Of a stretch of DNA of 64,000 bases, positions 7,426 through 16,873 are shown piece after piece (within the stretch, counting starts at the first letter, position 1; the number at the start of each line of letters is the position of its first letter). Source of the DNA: Eubacteriaceae bacterium CHKCI004 (GTDB lineage: Bacteria > Bacillota > Clostridia > Lachnospirales > Lachnospiraceae); the NCBI GenBank assembly GCA_900016875.1, contig FCNR01000012.1, positions 1 to 64,000 of the forward strand. The letters run 5' to 3'. The position numbers and the translations under genes are program-made. The notes below the pieces were generated by a model. That model made no database searches and was not told the origin of the DNA. It saw nothing but the letters and a program-made list of their open reading frames with translations.

Positions 7426-8421
7426 TTATATTTCCTGTTGAACATCTTTTTTCTTATTCTGATGTGCCCATCCTCTCAGTAGTTTTTCGATCAGATCTGC
7501 CTGTTGGGCTGGTGTATAATCTGGTGGGAAATACTTTCCAATCCGTTCAAAGGGAATTTTTATCTGTTCCCTCTGGTTAGGCTTGATTTCCTGCAGAATA
7601 TCATAAATCATGTCCATATCAAGCTGTTTCTGCTGACTCATCCTCTTTAACCGGTTGGCCTGTGAAATATTCGGAATACACTGTTCCAGTTCCATCACAG
7701 CATGAAGCTCATACTGTTCTTCTTCTGTCAGGAATGAAATTTCCACTGCAGAACGGATTGCCAGCAATTCCCGGTCAACCATATCCAAAATCTTCGGTAT
7801 CAGTTTTGTGAGACGAATATAACGCTTAATCTGGGTCACACTTTCTCCCACCATCCGGGCAAGCTGCTCATTGCTCTGATAACCGGCTGCAGAATCCGTC
7901 TTTTTAATATTTACCTCGCCATTTTCAGAGATATCCGCTTCTAATAAAGATATCTCAACCATTTCCTCAATACACTTCGGTTCCAATGGGTCCGAAGATA
8001 ATTCCTTTCTTTTTCCCTGCCGGTTCATTGCCTGTAACCTCATCTTATAAGCAAAGGCTTTTTCGCTCGGCAGAATTTTTTCTCTCTGTAAGTTACTGTC
8101 TATCATTGCGATAACAGCCTGATCATCATCCATACTACAGATGATAGCTGGAACTTCTTTGATTCCCGCCCAGAGGGCAGCTTCTTTTCTTCGATGCCCT
8201 GCAATGATTTCAAATCCTTCTCCATCCGGATTTTTACGGACGAGCAGCGGCACCAGTATACCTTCCTGCTGAATACTTCTGCGCAACTCAAAGAGTTCCT
8301 GATTTCGTTCTACTTTAAACGGATGTTCTTTGAAGTCATGCAATTCCCTTATTTTAATCATTCCAATGTCTGCACCCGGCACGTCAGTCTGTAATGAACA
8401 CATCGCTTTCTTTTTTACCAT
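7426..8421 (-). CDS. ParB/Spo0J-like partition protein
   Basis: ParB N-domain protein of 331 residues, implicated in DNA partition or plasmid regulation. The ParB/sulfiredoxin-fold domain spans residues ~20-115, with box I (VPLLVRKNPDGEGFEIIAGH), box II (GHRRKEAALWAG) and a downstream HTH region (SNEQLARMVGESVTQIKRYI). ATG 8421 has AGGAGG nine bases upstream; a longer frame to 8502 crosses a stem-loop and has no such site. No ParA gene lies next to it. It is the last mobile-element gene before the rlmD junction, so a parA could have been lost. Confidence 0.8.
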   Translation of the reverse strand: MVKKKAMCSLQTDVPGADIGMIKIRELHDFKEHPFKVERNQELFELRRSIQQEGILVPLLVRKNPDGEGFEIIAGHRRKEAALWAGIKEVPAIICSMDDDQAVIAMIDSNLQREKILPSEKAFAYKMRLQAMNRQGKRKELSSDPLEPKCIEEMVEISLLEADISENGEVNIKKTDSAAGYQSNEQLARMVGESVTQIKRYIRLTKLIPKILDMVDRELLAIRSAVEISFLTEEEQYELHAVMELEQCIPNISQANRLKRMSQQKQLDMDMIYDILQEIKPNQREQIKIPFERIGKYFPPDYTPAQQADLIEKLLRGWAHQNKKKDVQQEI

Positions 8422-8452
8422 TTGAATTTTCCTCCTGTTCCGTACAAAAGAA

Positions 8453-8498
8453 AAAGGACTCTTACCTTCCAGAAAAGCTCTGAAAACAAGCGTCCTTT
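8453..8498. other. long stem-loop upstream of parB
   Basis: Arms AAAGGAC (8453-8459) and GTCCTTT (8492-8498) with further internal pairing (CTT/AAG, CAGA/TCTG). It lies just upstream of the parB start region, so it may act as a leader hairpin or as a terminator isolating the element from outside transcription. Confidence 0.45.
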
Positions 8499-8673
8499 TC
8501 ACTCTTATCTACGATATTCAGATTGAAATGTTACATCAACTTTTATGTGTCTACTCATACCACATGCAGAACTACAGACACCTCTATGCCATCCATAATC
8601 TGTTTTTTTCGTCCCTGTTTTCCTGTCGGTGCGAAACTCATATACCTCGCAAAATGCCTAAAACAAAGGATTT

Positions 8674-10053
8674 CTACGAATTCACCCGATGTAGACAACA
8701 GACAGTCTCCACATGACAACTGTGTCCGAACTGGTCCACCACTGCTACCCGCTCTATCTCATATCCCTCTCCACAGAGAATTTTACAGTCTCTTGCCAGG
8801 GTTCCCGGGTCGCAGCTTACATAGACTATTCGCTTCGGACACATCTGAGTCATCGTATGGAGAAGAGTCTCGTCGCAGCCTTTTCGCGGCGGGTCCACGA
8901 CGATGACGTCCGGGCGGATGCCGGTGCGCTGGTACTCGGCGGGTACGATTTCTTCGGCTTTGCCCACGTAGAAGGTGACGTTGTCCATCTGGTTGAGGGC
9001 GGCATTGCGGCGGGCGTCGTCGATGGCTTCTTTGACGATTTCCACGCCGTAGACCTGTTTTGCCTTCTGAGCCAGGAAGAGAGAGATGGTTCCGATGCCG
9101 CAGTAAAGATCCCAGACGATTTCTTCGCCTTTCAGCCCGGCGTACTCAAGGGCTTTGGAATAAAGAACCTTCGTCTGCGCCGGGTTGACCTGGAAGAAGG
9201 AAAGCGGCCCGATCTGATAGCGAACGTCTCCGATATAGTCCTCGATATAATCTTTCCCCCAGAGGGTCTCGCAGGACGCGCCGAGGATGCGGTTGGTCTT
9301 CTCTTTGTTGGTATTGACCATGATACTGGTCATACCCGGAATGGCAGCGAGCTGCTCCACCAGAACGGCGCTGTTTTTCAGCTGCTCCTTTTTGCCGTTT
9401 AAGACGAGGCAGACCATGATCTCGCCGGTGACAAATCCCACCCGGGTGAGTACATGGCGGACAAGCCCCGTGTGGCTCTTTTCGTCGTAAGGACGGATAT
9501 TATTTTTGCGCAGGTAGCGCAGGATGATTTCCAGAATGTCTTTATTGACCTCTGCCTGAATGAGGCAGTCGGTGTTCGGCACGATGGTGTGGGTGCGCCC
9601 GGCGTAAAATCCGGCGATAATGTTGCCGGCCTTGTCCAGTCCGACAGGATACTGGGCCTTGTTGCGGTAATGCCACGGATGCTCCATGTCGTAGATGGGC
9701 TCCATTTTGGCCTCGATGCCGTCAAATCCGCCGATGCGTTTCAGGCAGTTTGCCACCTGATTCCACTTGAATTCCTTCTGCTTTTCGTAGGAAAGCTGCT
9801 GGATCTTGCAGCCGCCGCACTGTCTTGCCACAGGGCAGGGCGGAGTCACCCGGTCAGGTGACGGTTCCAGGATCTCCACCAGTCGGGCGTAACCGTAATT
9901 CTTCTTCAGTTTCGTGATGGAGACCTTCGCTTTATCCCCGATGACCGTGTCTTTAACGAACAAAGGAAAGCCCTGATATTTACCAAGGCCTTCCCCCTCT
10001 TTCGTGAAGTCTTCGATTGTAAGCAGAATCTCCTGATTCTTCTTTAACTCCAT
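8674..10053 (-). CDS. rlmD: 23S rRNA (uracil-5-)-methyltransferase, RumA/RlmD/RlmCD family
   Basis: SAM-dependent rRNA uracil methyltransferase, 459 residues. It starts with a TRAM RNA-binding domain (residues ~5-60). An Fe-S-type Cys cluster follows (CPVARQCGGCKIQQL). The methyltransferase core has VWDLYCGIGTISLFLA, then VVDPPRKGCD, and the nucleophile Cys in IVYVSCDPGTLARD. It lies 11 bases downstream of the yhaM-type gene in the same operon. The C-terminal end (HVETVCCLHRVNS) abuts the mobile element. The 3' end of rum genes is a known target of integrative elements, so the last few residues may come from the element. Confidence 0.9.
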   Translation of the reverse strand: MELKKNQEILLTIEDFTKEGEGLGKYQGFPLFVKDTVIGDKAKVSITKLKKNYGYARLVEILEPSPDRVTPPCPVARQCGGCKIQQLSYEKQKEFKWNQVANCLKRIGGFDGIEAKMEPIYDMEHPWHYRNKAQYPVGLDKAGNIIAGFYAGRTHTIVPNTDCLIQAEVNKDILEIILRYLRKNNIRPYDEKSHTGLVRHVLTRVGFVTGEIMVCLVLNGKKEQLKNSAVLVEQLAAIPGMTSIMVNTNKEKTNRILGASCETLWGKDYIEDYIGDVRYQIGPLSFFQVNPAQTKVLYSKALEYAGLKGEEIVWDLYCGIGTISLFLAQKAKQVYGVEIVKEAIDDARRNAALNQMDNVTFYVGKAEEIVPAEYQRTGIRPDVIVVDPPRKGCDETLLHTMTQMCPKRIVYVSCDPGTLARDCKILCGEGYEIERVAVVDQFGHSCHVETVCCLHRVNS

Positions 10054-10064
10054 ATAATGCTCCT

Positions 10065-11018
10065 TTATTTCACCACAGGTCCGCTGGTGCTGCGGATATT
10101 GCTTTCAAATAATTTGTTATAGCCTCGCCATTCGCCGCTCTGGCGATTCTCCTCGGCCAAAGCCTCGATGAATGACTCCATCTTGGCGTCGGTGTTGTCG
10201 GCAAAGTTTAAAGCCAGAGCTTCGATGAGCGCCGGTTTCTTCGGTGAACCGTATTCCAGCTCGCCGTGGTGGGCGAGGATACAGTGCTTAAGCTCGTTGG
10301 CGAGCTTCACCGGGAATCCCTGAATGCCGCGAATCTTCTCATCGACCATCAGGGTTCCCATGACGATATGTCCGATGAGCTGACCCTCGTCGGTGTAATC
10401 ATTTTCCGGGAAATCAGACAGCTCGTTGACCTTTCCGATATCATGGCAGAGAGCCGCGGTAATCAGCAGGTCGCGGTTCAGGATCGGATACTGGCTGCAA
10501 TAGTAATCGCAGAGCTTTGTCACATTTAAGGTGTGCTCCAGCAGACCGCCCAGAAATCCGTGATGTACCCGCTTTGCTGCGGAATGTTCCTTGAACTTTT
10601 TGGCAAACTCTTTGTCACCGAAAAAAGCGACCAGAAGCTGACGAAGATATATGTTCTGGATATGATTCACATATCCCACCAGTTCTTTGTACATTTCCCC
10701 CACGTCTCTGGCGGAACACGGAATATAATCCTGCGGCATGTACTCGCCCTCCTTAACTTTTCGAAGACGGCGGACATTGAGCTGCAGGCTGCCCTGAAAA
10801 CTGGTGACCGTGCCTTCGACACGAACATAATCCATCTGCTCAAAGTTGTCAATGCCGTTGTTCAGTTCCCATATTTTTGTGTCAATGACACCGGTTTTAT
10901 CCTGAAGAATCAGGGAATAATAAGTCTTCCCTGCTTTTGTTTTCGAAATATTTTTTAACTTGCAAAGATAAACATCAGAGACGGTGTCACCTTCTCTGAA
11001 CTCGTTAATATAACGCAT
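10065..11018 (-). CDS. YhaM-like 3'-5' exoribonuclease (OB fold + HD domain)
   Basis: Predicted 3'-5' exonuclease of the YhaM family, 317 residues. Residues 1-115 form an OB-fold nucleic-acid-binding domain (DVYLCKLKNISKTKAGK, with VIDTKIW). Residues ~135-300 form an HD hydrolase domain with HTLNVTKLC, LCHDIGKVNEL and ILAHHGELEYG as metal ligands. ATG 11018 follows AGAAAGGGATT and gives the typical start MRYI; the frame to 11084 is longer but unsupported. It is the first gene of an operon with the rRNA methyltransferase. The 304 bases upstream hold nothing I recognise. Confidence 0.85.
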   Translation of the reverse strand: MRYINEFREGDTVSDVYLCKLKNISKTKAGKTYYSLILQDKTGVIDTKIWELNNGIDNFEQMDYVRVEGTVTSFQGSLQLNVRRLRKVKEGEYMPQDYIPCSARDVGEMYKELVGYVNHIQNIYLRQLLVAFFGDKEFAKKFKEHSAAKRVHHGFLGGLLEHTLNVTKLCDYYCSQYPILNRDLLITAALCHDIGKVNELSDFPENDYTDEGQLIGHIVMGTLMVDEKIRGIQGFPVKLANELKHCILAHHGELEYGSPKKPALIEALALNFADNTDAKMESFIEALAEENRQSGEWRGYNKLFESNIRSTSGPVVK

Positions 11019-11322
11019 ACGTAATCCCTTTCTAATATTTTCCACACATGTATCGGACCTCCGCCGGATACTCTTTTCCCTCACTGCTTTTTCATCCGGA
11101 AAACAGGCGGCTGCGGCCGCGCCTCCGCTCTCCGGACTTTTCTATTCAGAAAGCTTGGCGCCGTTATCCGGGCTCTGTTCCTTTCTGTATCGTTCCATCC
11201 TCCGATGCTGATACACCTTTCCGGACGAAAGTACAAACATTATACTCTACTTTCCAGATAATAACAACTGCAAAATTCCCGACAGAGCCCATTTCTGCGT
11301 CATATTTACTCATTTTTTACTT

Positions 11323-12003
11323 TTATATATTTTTCGTATTTTTTTGATATTTTCCTTTCCACTCGTGATGCCTGATGACCTCCGCCACCGCTTCCGCCAT
11401 CTGCCGGTGTCCGTCCTCATCAAGATGCAGTCCATCCGCCGTGGAAGGTTTGGCGCAGTCTGCGCCGTTTAAATAAATGCATCTCTCCTCCCGGGCGATG
11501 TGCTCGTAGACCGGTGGCAGCTGCCGGGACAGTTCCACCGCTGCCATGCCGCCAAATTCATCGGCATAATCCACGCCGATGATGTGGTCCGAGACAAAAA
11601 TCGGGCAGATGAGCAGAATCTCACAGGAACGACCCGACGGATTTTTCTCGGCGCTGATGCGTTTGATCTCCTGAATCAATTGCCGGACATGCGCTCCGAT
11701 GGATTCCGCCGTCTGGCCAAATACCGTCTTCATGTCGTTGGAGCCAAGCATCAGCACAAACAAGTCCACCGGGATGTGGCTTCTGAGACACGGTTCCAGA
11801 TAATACATCCCGCTGCGCCATGGCTCGCCCTCGGGTTCCAGAGCAGTGGTCCGGTTATTAAGTCCCTCCTCAATGACCTCGTACTCTTCTCCCAGAAGTT
11901 CCGCCAGAACGCCCGGCCAGCGGACAGACTTCGGATACCGCCCCTGCGTGTATGGATTATATCCGTATGTATTGGAATCTCCGTAGCATAAAATACGTTT
12001 CAT
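11323..12003 (-). CDS. SGNH/GDSL-family hydrolase
   Basis: Cytoplasmic GDSL-type esterase or lipase of 226 residues. Block I (ILCYGDSNTYGYNP) supplies the nucleophile Ser, block III (VLMLGSNDMKT) the Asn of the oxyanion hole, and block V (DGLHLDEDGH) the Asp-His pair. No signal peptide is present. ATG 12003 has AGAAGGTGG upstream and lies 10 bases after the stop of the arginase-like gene, so the two are co-transcribed. Substrate unknown. Confidence 0.85.
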   Translation of the reverse strand: MKRILCYGDSNTYGYNPYTQGRYPKSVRWPGVLAELLGEEYEVIEEGLNNRTTALEPEGEPWRSGMYYLEPCLRSHIPVDLFVLMLGSNDMKTVFGQTAESIGAHVRQLIQEIKRISAEKNPSGRSCEILLICPIFVSDHIIGVDYADEFGGMAAVELSRQLPPVYEHIAREERCIYLNGADCAKPSTADGLHLDEDGHRQMAEAVAEVIRHHEWKGKYQKNTKNI

Positions 12004-12013
12004 TATCCACCTT

Positions 12014-12877
12014 CTATTCCTTAAAAATGTCAATCCGGCTCAGCGCCTTCCGGAACCTGATCACATCCCACGGCATGTATTCGGTGATGCCAAGGCCGAC
12101 CACTTCGGTGACTGCGGAAACCTCCTGAATCAGCCCGGTAATCTGTTCCAGTGTCATCCGTCCCACAGCGTATTCCACCGGCGGAATGTGCGGTTCATTG
12201 CAGAGCAGCGAATAAAAGTCCTTCGGAGACATCACATCCAGATCCCAGTGAATCAGCATATGTTTGAAGCCTTTCTCTTTGATCCATGCCAGTACCTTTT
12301 CATTATGATCTGCCAAGTCCTCCGGCGTAGCGTAAGCAATTCTGTATTTTTTCATATGTTCTTTCTCATGCTTTTCCAGTTCATCGGCCACCAGCCCGGC
12401 GTACATGACGTCCGCTGCCTGAAATGGATGCTTCACCATGGCTGCCATCTCCGGCACGCCTCCGCCCAAAAGATTGTCGAGAACCATGGCGTGTTCGTGG
12501 GTACCGTCACCCGGCTCGGAAAAATCCGGATGGGCATCAATCCACAAAATCCCTGTGTCTTCCGGATATTTTCCGTGAAGATAATCAAACGGCGCCTGAT
12601 TGACGGAGCAGTCCCCGCCCAGCACAATCACTTTATCCGGCTGTTTTTCCTCAAGAATCGCCATCGCCGTCTCCTGCTGCCGCATGAGCACGTCCCTGGC
12701 ACATATGCCTCCGGTGACCGGAACCTCCGCGCCAAAATCAGTCTCCACCGGAACTTCCGCGCTCTCACAGTTCTTTCCTTCCGGCGCCAGCCAGGTCAGA
12801 AGCCGGCTCCCCATATAATAATTAGGATTCACCCCTCCCTGCCATTCCGGGAAGGTGAGACGAAGTGTTTTTTTCAT
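12014..12877 (-). CDS. arginase/agmatinase-family hydrolase
   Basis: Binuclear-Mn ureohydrolase family protein, 287 residues. Metal-binding motifs are present: VIVLGGDCSVNQA, then WIDAHPDFSEP, and HWDLDVMSP near residue 225; the His of HEHAMVLDN also fits. The family acts on arginine, agmatine, guanidinobutyrate or formiminoglutamate, and the sequence does not settle which. No arginine-pathway genes lie nearby; it is co-transcribed with an SGNH hydrolase. AGGAGG precedes ATG 12877. Confidence 0.85.
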   Translation of the reverse strand: MKKTLRLTFPEWQGGVNPNYYMGSRLLTWLAPEGKNCESAEVPVETDFGAEVPVTGGICARDVLMRQQETAMAILEEKQPDKVIVLGGDCSVNQAPFDYLHGKYPEDTGILWIDAHPDFSEPGDGTHEHAMVLDNLLGGGVPEMAAMVKHPFQAADVMYAGLVADELEKHEKEHMKKYRIAYATPEDLADHNEKVLAWIKEKGFKHMLIHWDLDVMSPKDFYSLLCNEPHIPPVEYAVGRMTLEQITGLIQEVSAVTEVVGLGITEYMPWDVIRFRKALSRIDIFKE

Positions 12878-13059
12878 AATATATTTCCTCCTGTAAAAGA
12901 TAGTTTCTGAAATTGAAAACTTACCTTTTTATTGTAGCTGCTTCCGTTTGACAAAACAACCATTTCATGTCACAATTATCAAAGTCCGGTACAGGCTGCG
13001 GCCAGGCAGTCCCGCCGGATTTCACGTAGGATTTTTCATTTTTGGAGAGGGTGATTCAT

Positions 13060-13338
13060 ATGATCAGAAAACATGTCATCGTCCGCGGCCGGGTACAGGG
13101 AGTGGGATTCCGCTACATCACCTCTTCCATCGCTTCCAAATATCATGTGACCGGATGGGTGAGAAATGAGTACGACGGCAGCGTTGAGATAGAAGTACAG
13201 GGACCGGAACACCGGGTGGAAATGTTCTTAAATGAGCTGGGACAGGGCTATCGGTTTGCCCGGATCGATTCCATGGATGTGACGGAGATCCCGACCATCA
13301 ATGCCCTGAAGGAGCAGCAGTTCCGAATCCGGCATTAG
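13060..13338 (+). CDS. acyP: acylphosphatase
   Basis: Small enzyme that hydrolyses acyl phosphates, 92 residues. The signature loop is present near the N-terminus (VIVRGRVQGVGFRYIT, with the catalytic Arg in GVGFR), then the second motif GWVRNEYDGSVEIEVQGP with the catalytic Asn. ATG 13060 is preceded by GGAGAGGG; an upstream in-frame ATG at 13042 is less well placed. It lies 126 bases before mutS2 on the same strand and may share its transcript. Confidence 0.92.
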   Translation: MIRKHVIVRGRVQGVGFRYITSSIASKYHVTGWVRNEYDGSVEIEVQGPEHRVEMFLNELGQGYRFARIDSMDVTEIPTINALKEQQFRIRH

Positions 13339-13464
13339 AGCTTTGCCATCGGGAATTCCTGTTAAAACTCCCGTTCAGAGTTCCGTCTGGTCATTCTGAC
13401 GTCCGCGCCGGCCATCAGGAACACATCTATTTGTCAATAATAACAATACTATCAGGAGATTTCT

Positions 13465-15837
13465 ATGAACGATAAAGCACTGAAAACGCTGGAGTATGAC
13501 AAGATCATCTCCAGACTGGAGACTTATGCGTCTTCTTCCATGGGGAAGAAGCGCTGCGCTTCTCTTCTTCCTTCCTCGGATTACGATGAGATCCTGCAGT
13601 GGCAGGAAGAGACGAGAGATGCGCTGAGCCGGCTTTATAAGACCGGTTTTTTATCTTTTCAGGGTCTGTCCGATATCCGGCCACACCTTCGGCTGCTGGA
13701 GATTGACTCCACGCTGACAGCCAAGGAGCTTCTGGATATCGCAAAGCTTCTCTCCATCACCGCTCAGGTGAAAGAATACGGCATGACCGAGGACGAGAAC
13801 ATGTCCTTTGACAGCCTGAATACTTACTTTGATATGCTGGAGCCGCTGGAGTTTCTGCATCAGCGCATCACCAGCTGCATCCTGTCGGCGGATGAGATCA
13901 GCGACGACGCTTCCGCCGCGCTGCGGGATATCCGCAAGGAGATCAAGCAGACCAATATCGCCATTCATAATAAGCTGGCGTCCATCATTAATTCGCAGAG
14001 CAATAAGACTATCCTGCAGGACGCCCTCATCACCATGCGAAACGGCCGTTACTGTGTGCCGGTGAAGGCGGAATACAAGAATTCCTTCCAGGGAATGATT
14101 CACGACCAGTCTTCCTCCGGTTCCACACTGTTTATCGAGCCTATGGCGGTAGTACAGCTGAATAACAAGATCAAGGAACTTGATATGCAAGAGCAGGCGG
14201 AGATCGAGAAGATTCTCCAGGGACTGAGCGCCCAGGCCGCCGGCTGCACCAGAGATCTGGAGGAGAACCAGAAGATTCTCACCACACTGGATTTCATTTT
14301 TGCCAAGGCGAAATATGCCAAAGATTATCAGGGCTCCGAGCCGATATTCAATACCGACGGCATCATCGACATCAAACAGGCCCGCCATCCACTGCTGGAT
14401 GCCAAAAAAGTGGTGCCTGTCCACATTTACATTGGGGAAGACTTTACCATGCTGCTGCTGACCGGACCGAACACCGGCGGTAAGACCGTTTCCTTAAAGA
14501 CAGTGGGACTCTTCCAGCTCATGGGGCAGGCGGGACTCCATATCCCGGCCTTTGAGGGCTCCCGGCTGGCGGTCTTTTCCGATATCTTTGCCGATATCGG
14601 AGACGAGCAGAGCATCGAGATGAACCTGAGTACATTTTCTTCCCACATGACAAATATCATTCAGATTCTGAAGGATGCCCAGCCGGATTCGCTGGTGCTC
14701 CTCGACGAGCTCTGCGGCGGAACGGACCCGACCGAGGGCGCGGCTCTCGCCATCTCCATTCTGGATGATCTGCACACGGCGAAGATCCGAACCATTGCCA
14801 CCACCCACTACGCGGAACTGAAAATGTACGCCATGGACACGGCGGGCGTGGAAAACGGCTGCTGCGAGTTTGATCTGGAGACTCTATCCCCGACCTACCG
14901 GCTGCTCATCGGACTGCCGGGCAAGAGTAACGCTTTCGCCATCTCACAGCGTCTCGGACTGCCGGATTACATCATCGAGCAGGCGAAGTCCCAGCTGGAC
15001 GTTTCCGCCATCGACTATGAAAATATGCTGTCTGAGCTGGAGAAAAACAAAGCGGAGATTGAGAAAGAGCAAGCGGAGCTTTACAGCACAAGACAGGAGA
15101 TTGACCGCCTGAAAAATGAATTGAAAGAAAAACAGGATGACATCAAGGAGAAGCGGGCCGAACTGCTCCGGCAGGCGCGGGAAGAAGCCCACAATATTCT
15201 CTCCGAGGCCAAGGAAGTGGCCGACGAGTCCATCCGCAAATATAACGCCTGGGCGCAGCATCCGGGCCAGAACAATACCAAGAAGATGGAAGCCCAGCGG
15301 AGCAATCTCCGTGGCCGCATGTCCAAACTGGAAAAGCAGCTTGCCTACAAAGGTAAAAAAGCCAAAAATATCCTGCGGCCGGAGGACTTCAAGACCGGCG
15401 ATCCGGTCTTTGTCACCACGCTTTCCTTAAAGGGTACCGTCAAAGCTCCGGCCAACAAGGACGGAGATCTGGTAGTGCAGATGGGCTTCTTAAGTTCCAC
15501 TGTCAACTACAAGGATCTGGAGCTGCTGGACGCCAAAAAAGAGGCGCCGCAGGAGAAACCGAAAGACCGCTACAGCATCAACAAGGCAGCCACCATCTCA
15601 CCGGAGATCAATCTGCTGGGATGTACGGTGGACGAAGGCATCTCCAAGCTGGAAAAATATATGGACGACGCCATGATTGCCGGACTTTCCTCTGTCCGGG
15701 TGGTACACGGCAAAGGTACCGGCGCCCTGCGGAAGGGTATCCACGAGTACCTTCGCCGCCTCAAGTTTGTAAAATCCTATCATCTGGCGGAATTCGGGGA
15801 AGGCGACGCCGGCGTAACCATCGTGGAGTTCCGGTAA
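13465..15837 (+). CDS. mutS2: MutS2-family ATPase/endonuclease
   Basis: MutS2 of 790 residues, full length. The family acts on branched DNA to limit recombination and, in Bacillus, also on collided ribosomes. Walker A is TGPNTGGKTVSLK at ~333, with Walker B at LVLLDELCGGTDPTEG and the switch TTHYAEL. A long coiled coil follows (residues ~515-590, Glu/Lys rich). The C-terminal Smr nuclease domain has INLLGCTVDEG and VRVVHGKGTGALR. The mismatch-binding domain of MutS is absent, as expected. AGGAG precedes ATG 13465. Confidence 0.95.
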   Translation: MNDKALKTLEYDKIISRLETYASSSMGKKRCASLLPSSDYDEILQWQEETRDALSRLYKTGFLSFQGLSDIRPHLRLLEIDSTLTAKELLDIAKLLSITAQVKEYGMTEDENMSFDSLNTYFDMLEPLEFLHQRITSCILSADEISDDASAALRDIRKEIKQTNIAIHNKLASIINSQSNKTILQDALITMRNGRYCVPVKAEYKNSFQGMIHDQSSSGSTLFIEPMAVVQLNNKIKELDMQEQAEIEKILQGLSAQAAGCTRDLEENQKILTTLDFIFAKAKYAKDYQGSEPIFNTDGIIDIKQARHPLLDAKKVVPVHIYIGEDFTMLLLTGPNTGGKTVSLKTVGLFQLMGQAGLHIPAFEGSRLAVFSDIFADIGDEQSIEMNLSTFSSHMTNIIQILKDAQPDSLVLLDELCGGTDPTEGAALAISILDDLHTAKIRTIATTHYAELKMYAMDTAGVENGCCEFDLETLSPTYRLLIGLPGKSNAFAISQRLGLPDYIIEQAKSQLDVSAIDYENMLSELEKNKAEIEKEQAELYSTRQEIDRLKNELKEKQDDIKEKRAELLRQAREEAHNILSEAKEVADESIRKYNAWAQHPGQNNTKKMEAQRSNLRGRMSKLEKQLAYKGKKAKNILRPEDFKTGDPVFVTTLSLKGTVKAPANKDGDLVVQMGFLSSTVNYKDLELLDAKKEAPQEKPKDRYSINKAATISPEINLLGCTVDEGISKLEKYMDDAMIAGLSSVRVVHGKGTGALRKGIHEYLRRLKFVKSYHLAEFGEGDAGVTIVEFR

Positions 15838-15903
15838 TTCATGACATTACAACCGGATGTCCGGCCGTGTAGGTATGGCGGCCGTCCTTCGGACGTATCG
15901 AAC

Positions 15904-15940
15904 AAAAAACTGCGGCAAGACTTCTCTTCCGCAGTTTTTT
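15904..15940. terminator. bidirectional terminator
   Basis: Arms ACTGCGG (15909-15915) and CCGCAGT (15929-15935), flanked by an A-run on the left and T-run on the right. It lies between the convergent mutS2 and thioesterase genes and can serve both. Confidence 0.85.
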
Positions 15941-15945
15941 ATATC

Positions 15946-16389
15946 CTAAATTTCCATATGCAGGCTGAAATATTCCAGCGTCGCTTTTGCCACCAGCTTT
16001 CCTTCTTCCGTCCGGATATAGACGTCGTAGGTCAGCAGGTTCTTCCCGGCTTTGAGCTCCACCGCCTCAGCGATGAGCTTCTCCGGGTTCATGGCAGCGT
16101 TCAGATAAGAAATCGTTCCGTTGGCGGTGGTCACCCGGCTTCCCCTTGAGGATGCGGCGGTGCCTCCCACCGAGTCGGCGAGGAAAAAGATAACGCCGCC
16201 GTGGACGGAGCCGATGGGATTCACATGATACTCGCGAAACGCCAGCTCTCCTTTCGCCCAGCCCGGGCCCACATCGGTGATCTCAATTCCCATATATTCT
16301 GAGGCTGTTCCCTCCAGCCGGCGGTAGCGGAGAACCTTCTCAAAAAATTCTTTCGACGTATAATAATTCTCTTTTGTATTACCACTCAT
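15946..16389 (-). CDS. PaaI-type hotdog-fold thioesterase
   Basis: Acyl-CoA thioesterase-like protein of about 147 residues with one hotdog domain. The signature region HVNPIGSVHGGVIFFLADSV carries the HGG..D/E catalytic pattern of PaaI-like enzymes. ATG 16389 (MSGNTKENYY) overlaps the trmL stop by 11 bases, with GGAAGGAC upstream; the longer frame to 16476 is unsupported. It is the last gene of the AIR-synthase/Lrp/aminotransferase/trmL transcript. Substrate unknown. Confidence 0.82.
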   Translation of the reverse strand: MSGNTKENYYTSKEFFEKVLRYRRLEGTASEYMGIEITDVGPGWAKGELAFREYHVNPIGSVHGGVIFFLADSVGGTAASSRGSRVTTANGTISYLNAAMNPEKLIAEAVELKAGKNLLTYDVYIRTEEGKLVAKATLEYFSLHMEI

Positions 16390-16870
16390 AATGATGTAAC
16401 TGTCCTTCCAGTGTAAGCTCCTTAAATCCCTGCTGGCGAAGCGCCTCATACAGGATGATGGAGACTGAGTTTCCAAGATTCAGTGAGCGGATGGAATCCA
16501 GCATGGGAATCCGCACCGCTGTCTCTTTATAGTTGAGGAGAATCTCCTCCGGGATCCCCGCGCTCTCTTTTCCAAACATGATATAGCAGCCGTCCTCGTA
16601 CTCCACTTCCGTGTAAGTCTGCTTTGACTTGGTGGTGGCCATATAAATCTTCGCGCCGGGATTTTTCTCCAGGAAGTCCTCAAAATTCACATAGCGGCGC
16701 ACATCCAGCTTGTCCCAGTAATCAAGTCCCGCCCGCTTTAACATCTTGTCGTTAATCTTGAAGCCCAGCGGCTCGATCAGATGCAGGACACTGCCTGTCG
16801 CCACACAGGTTCTCCCGATATTTCCCGTGTTAGCCGGCATCTCCGGCTCATGCAGTACAATATTTACCAT
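16379..16870 (-). CDS. trmL: tRNA (cytidine/uridine-2'-O-)-methyltransferase TrmL
   Basis: SPOUT-class methyltransferase that 2'-O-methylates the wobble base of tRNA-Leu isoacceptors. Knot motifs are clear: VLHEPEMPANTGNIGRTCVA at the N-terminus, the central FGKESAGIPEEIL, and the C-terminal IPMLDSIRSLNLGNSVSIIL. Length 163 residues is exactly typical. It follows the aminotransferase gene by three bases, so it is probably co-transcribed. Confidence 0.93.
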   Translation of the reverse strand: MVNIVLHEPEMPANTGNIGRTCVATGSVLHLIEPLGFKINDKMLKRAGLDYWDKLDVRRYVNFEDFLEKNPGAKIYMATTKSKQTYTEVEYEDGCYIMFGKESAGIPEEILLNYKETAVRIPMLDSIRSLNLGNSVSIILYEALRQQGFKELTLEGQLHHYEW

Positions 16871-16873
16871 GGT

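Noticed and set aside
1-8500. Complete conjugative element (ICE)
   Set aside because: Only relaxase and MobC are seen; there is no VirB4, coupling protein or integrase in the window, so mobilizable or remnant is the safer call.
13651-14424. 257-codon minus-strand frame
   Set aside because: Antisense shadow of mutS2.
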